Of a stretch of DNA of 64,000 nt, positions 62,047 through 64,000 are shown piece after piece. Below the pieces are notes generated by a model. The model saw only the letters and a program-made list of their open reading frames with translations. It had not been told where the DNA came from and did no database searches. Numbering within the stretch: the stretch's first letter is position 1; every line of letters starts with the position of its first letter. The DNA is from G965207335 sp965207335 (GTDB lineage: Bacteria > Pseudomonadota > Gammaproteobacteria > PS1 > Pseudothioglobaceae): the NCBI GenBank assembly GCA_965207335.1, contig OZ242267.1:62001-126000 (forward strand), in the 5' to 3' direction. Both the position numbers and the translations under genes were made by a program.

Positions 62047-64000
62047 ATGAAAAAATACATAAAACTATTAATATTAGTTATTACACCATACATAGTTTTT
62101 GTTGCAAACATTAATGCAGAAACTCAAACAGGTAGTTCAGAATGGGCACAACAAGCCTACATAAAAGCCAGTAATACAGGCGGTGGCGATAATTTTGGAG
62201 AAAGTGTTGCATTAAGTAGTGATGGTAATACCTTGGCAGTAAGTACTATTGGCGAGGATAGCAATGCCACAGGTATTAATGGTAATGAAAGTAATGGTAG
62301 TGCAAGCGGTAGTGGTGCTGTATATGTCTTTACTCGTAGTAGTAGTGGCACTTGGATACAAGAAGCCTATATAAAAGCCAGTAATACAGGTAGCTTTGAT
62401 CAGTTTGGATATAGTGTTGCATTAAGTAGTGACGGTAATACCTTGGCAGTAGGTGCTAATAGTGAGGATAGCAATGCCACAGGTATTAATGGTGATGAAA
62501 GTAATGGTAGTGCAAGCAGTAGTGGTGCTGTATATGTCTTTACTCGTAGTAGTAGTGGCACTTGGACGCAAGAAGCCTATATAAAAGCCAGTAATACAGA
62601 TAGTAGCGATATTTTTGGATTTAATATTACATTAAGTAGTGACGGTAATACCTTGGCAGTAGGTGCTTATTTGGAGGATAGCAATGCCACAGGCACTTAA
62701 TGGTGGTGAAAGTAATGATGACTCAAGCGATAGCGGTGCTGTGTATGTTTTTACCCGTAGTGGCACTTGGATGCAACAGGCCTATATAAAAGCCAGTAAT
62801 ACAGACAGTGGTGATAATTTTGGATTTAGTGTTGCATTAAGTAATGATGGTAGTACCTTGGCAGTCGGTGCTATTAGCGAGAGTAGCAATGCCAAAGGTA
62901 TTAATGGTGATGATAGTAATAATAGTTTAGACGATAGCGGTGCTGTGTATGTTTTTACCCGTAGTAGTAGTACTTGGACGCAACAGGCCTATATAAAAGC
63001 CAGTAATACAGGCAGTGATGATAATTTTGGATTTAGTATTGCATTAAGTAATGATGGTAGTACCTTGGCAGTCGGTGCTTATTTGGAGGATAGCAATGCC
63101 ACAGGTATTAATGGCAATGAAAGTAATAATAGTTTTAATTCTAGCGGTGCTGTATATGTTTTTACCAGTAGTAGTAGTACTTGGATACAAGAAGCCTATA
63201 TAAAAGCCAGTGATATAAATAGTGGTGATTTTTTTGGATTTAGTGTTGCATTAAGTAATGATGGTAGTACCTTGGCAGTCGGTGCTTATTTGGAGGATAG
63301 CAATGCCACAGGTATTAATGGCGATGATAGTGATAATAACTTATTCAGTAGTGGTGCAGTGTATGTTTTTACCCGTAGTGGCACTTGGATGCAACAGGCC
63401 TACATAAAAGCCAGTAATACAGGTAGTAATGATAATTTTGGGCGAAGTATTGCATTAAGTAATGACGGTAATACCTTGGCAGTAGGTGCTATTGCTGAGG
63501 ATAGTAATGCCACAGGTATTAATGGCAATGAAAATAATAACTCAACTAATAGCGGTGCTGTGTATGTGTTTAATATAGATGTATATAGCCTAAATATCAT
63601 AAGAACAAGCAAGGGCAATATTAGCTCAGTAAATATTAGTTGCGGTGCTGTAAACACAGATTGCTCACAGAACGATATAAGTTTTAATAGTAGTATTACC
63701 CTAACAGCTGTGGCAACTACTAATTATGTTTTTTATAGTTGGGTTGGTGATTGTCAAGGTACAAGTAATCCATTAACTATTATTATAGACAGTAATAAGA
63801 CTTGCTCTGCTAACTTTGTCCTTGATGCTAATAACGATGATATAGCTGATACTATCAATACTAGTGCAGATACTAGTGTTAGCTTTGTAGTCAGCTTAGA
63901 CGGTGGATTATTTGCCAGTAACATTACTCCATTGGCTAGTAGTTTTACTTTATCTGGTATTACAAATGGTGGTACTATTACAGTTACAGGTGTAAGTAAT
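62047..64000 (+). pseudogene. FG-GAP propeller adhesin with frameshift, 3' end outside window (paralog 6)
   Basis: The family signal peptide and the first three blades read normally from 62047 (signatures GGGDNFG, GSFDQFG, DSSDIFG). The frame then stops at TAA 62698-62700. Other copies read GGCACTTATGGTGG where this one has GGCACTTAATGGTGG, so one extra A has shifted the frame. After the shift the coding sequence continues in another frame through four more blades (DSGDNFG, GSDDNFG, NSGDFFG, GSNDNFG), the InlB-B-like unit and the start of the first Ig-like unit to the window edge. Corrected for the extra base it has seven blades like its relatives. It is either a recently broken gene or carries a sequencing error; the intact remainder argues for a very recent event. 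Confidence 0.8.

Overview
The window is AT-rich DNA (roughly a third G+C by eye) from a gammaproteobacterium-like genome. The evidence is a ParC topoisomerase subunit, the ftsH-folP-glmM gene order, a single-chain GcvP and a TrmL-type tRNA methylase. A marine or host-associated lineage, such as a sulfur-oxidising symbiont relative, would fit the low GC and the large adhesin arsenal. That placement is a guess and cannot be proven here.

Layout. Positions 1-1392 hold the 3' part of fmt and then trmL, separated by a MITE-like element. Positions 1393-2798 are a repeat patch: copies of a GTCATTGCGA-type palindromic repeat and a large inverted repeat that brackets a tiny membrane-protein gene, with one arm interrupted by a second MITE copy. 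Positions 2799-6480 look like a complete one-cassette integron. A leftward integron integrase (IntI family) is followed by an attI-like site, then a cassette with two overlapping genes (a PHP-domain/ABC-type ATPase protein and a 95-residue protein), and a structured attC site. Positions 6761-11054 are the housekeeping cluster glmM, folP, ftsH on the minus strand. Divergent from it are gcvP, a Sel1-repeat lipoprotein-like or periplasmic protein, and parC (11098-17110).

From 17419 to the end of the window (more than 46 kb) everything is one family of giant secreted proteins. The first is a 7,730-residue protein with a signal peptide, a metzincin zinc protease domain, a fibronectin-III-like domain, LVIVD-type repeats, about 36 Ig-like repeats, five C-type-lectin-like domains and a dockerin-like C-terminus. 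It is followed by six tandem genes that share one signal peptide, a head of seven FG-GAP (integrin-type propeller) blades, an InlB-B-like domain and a variable number of Ig-like units. The five complete ones also end in the same dockerin-like tail. The spacers are all 164 bp and carry the same extended -10 promoter. The last copy carries a one-base frameshift and runs off the window.

The most striking biology is the mosaic structure of this family. Blade number stays at seven in every copy, yet blade types are shuffled between positions and genes. Lectin-like domains are swapped between near-identical flanks. Blocks of 1.3-1.6 kb are duplicated almost exactly within and between genes. This looks like a recombination-driven, surface-exposed diversification locus. 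The second system of interest is the compact single-cassette integron, whose cassette resembles a defence or nucleic-acid-processing module.
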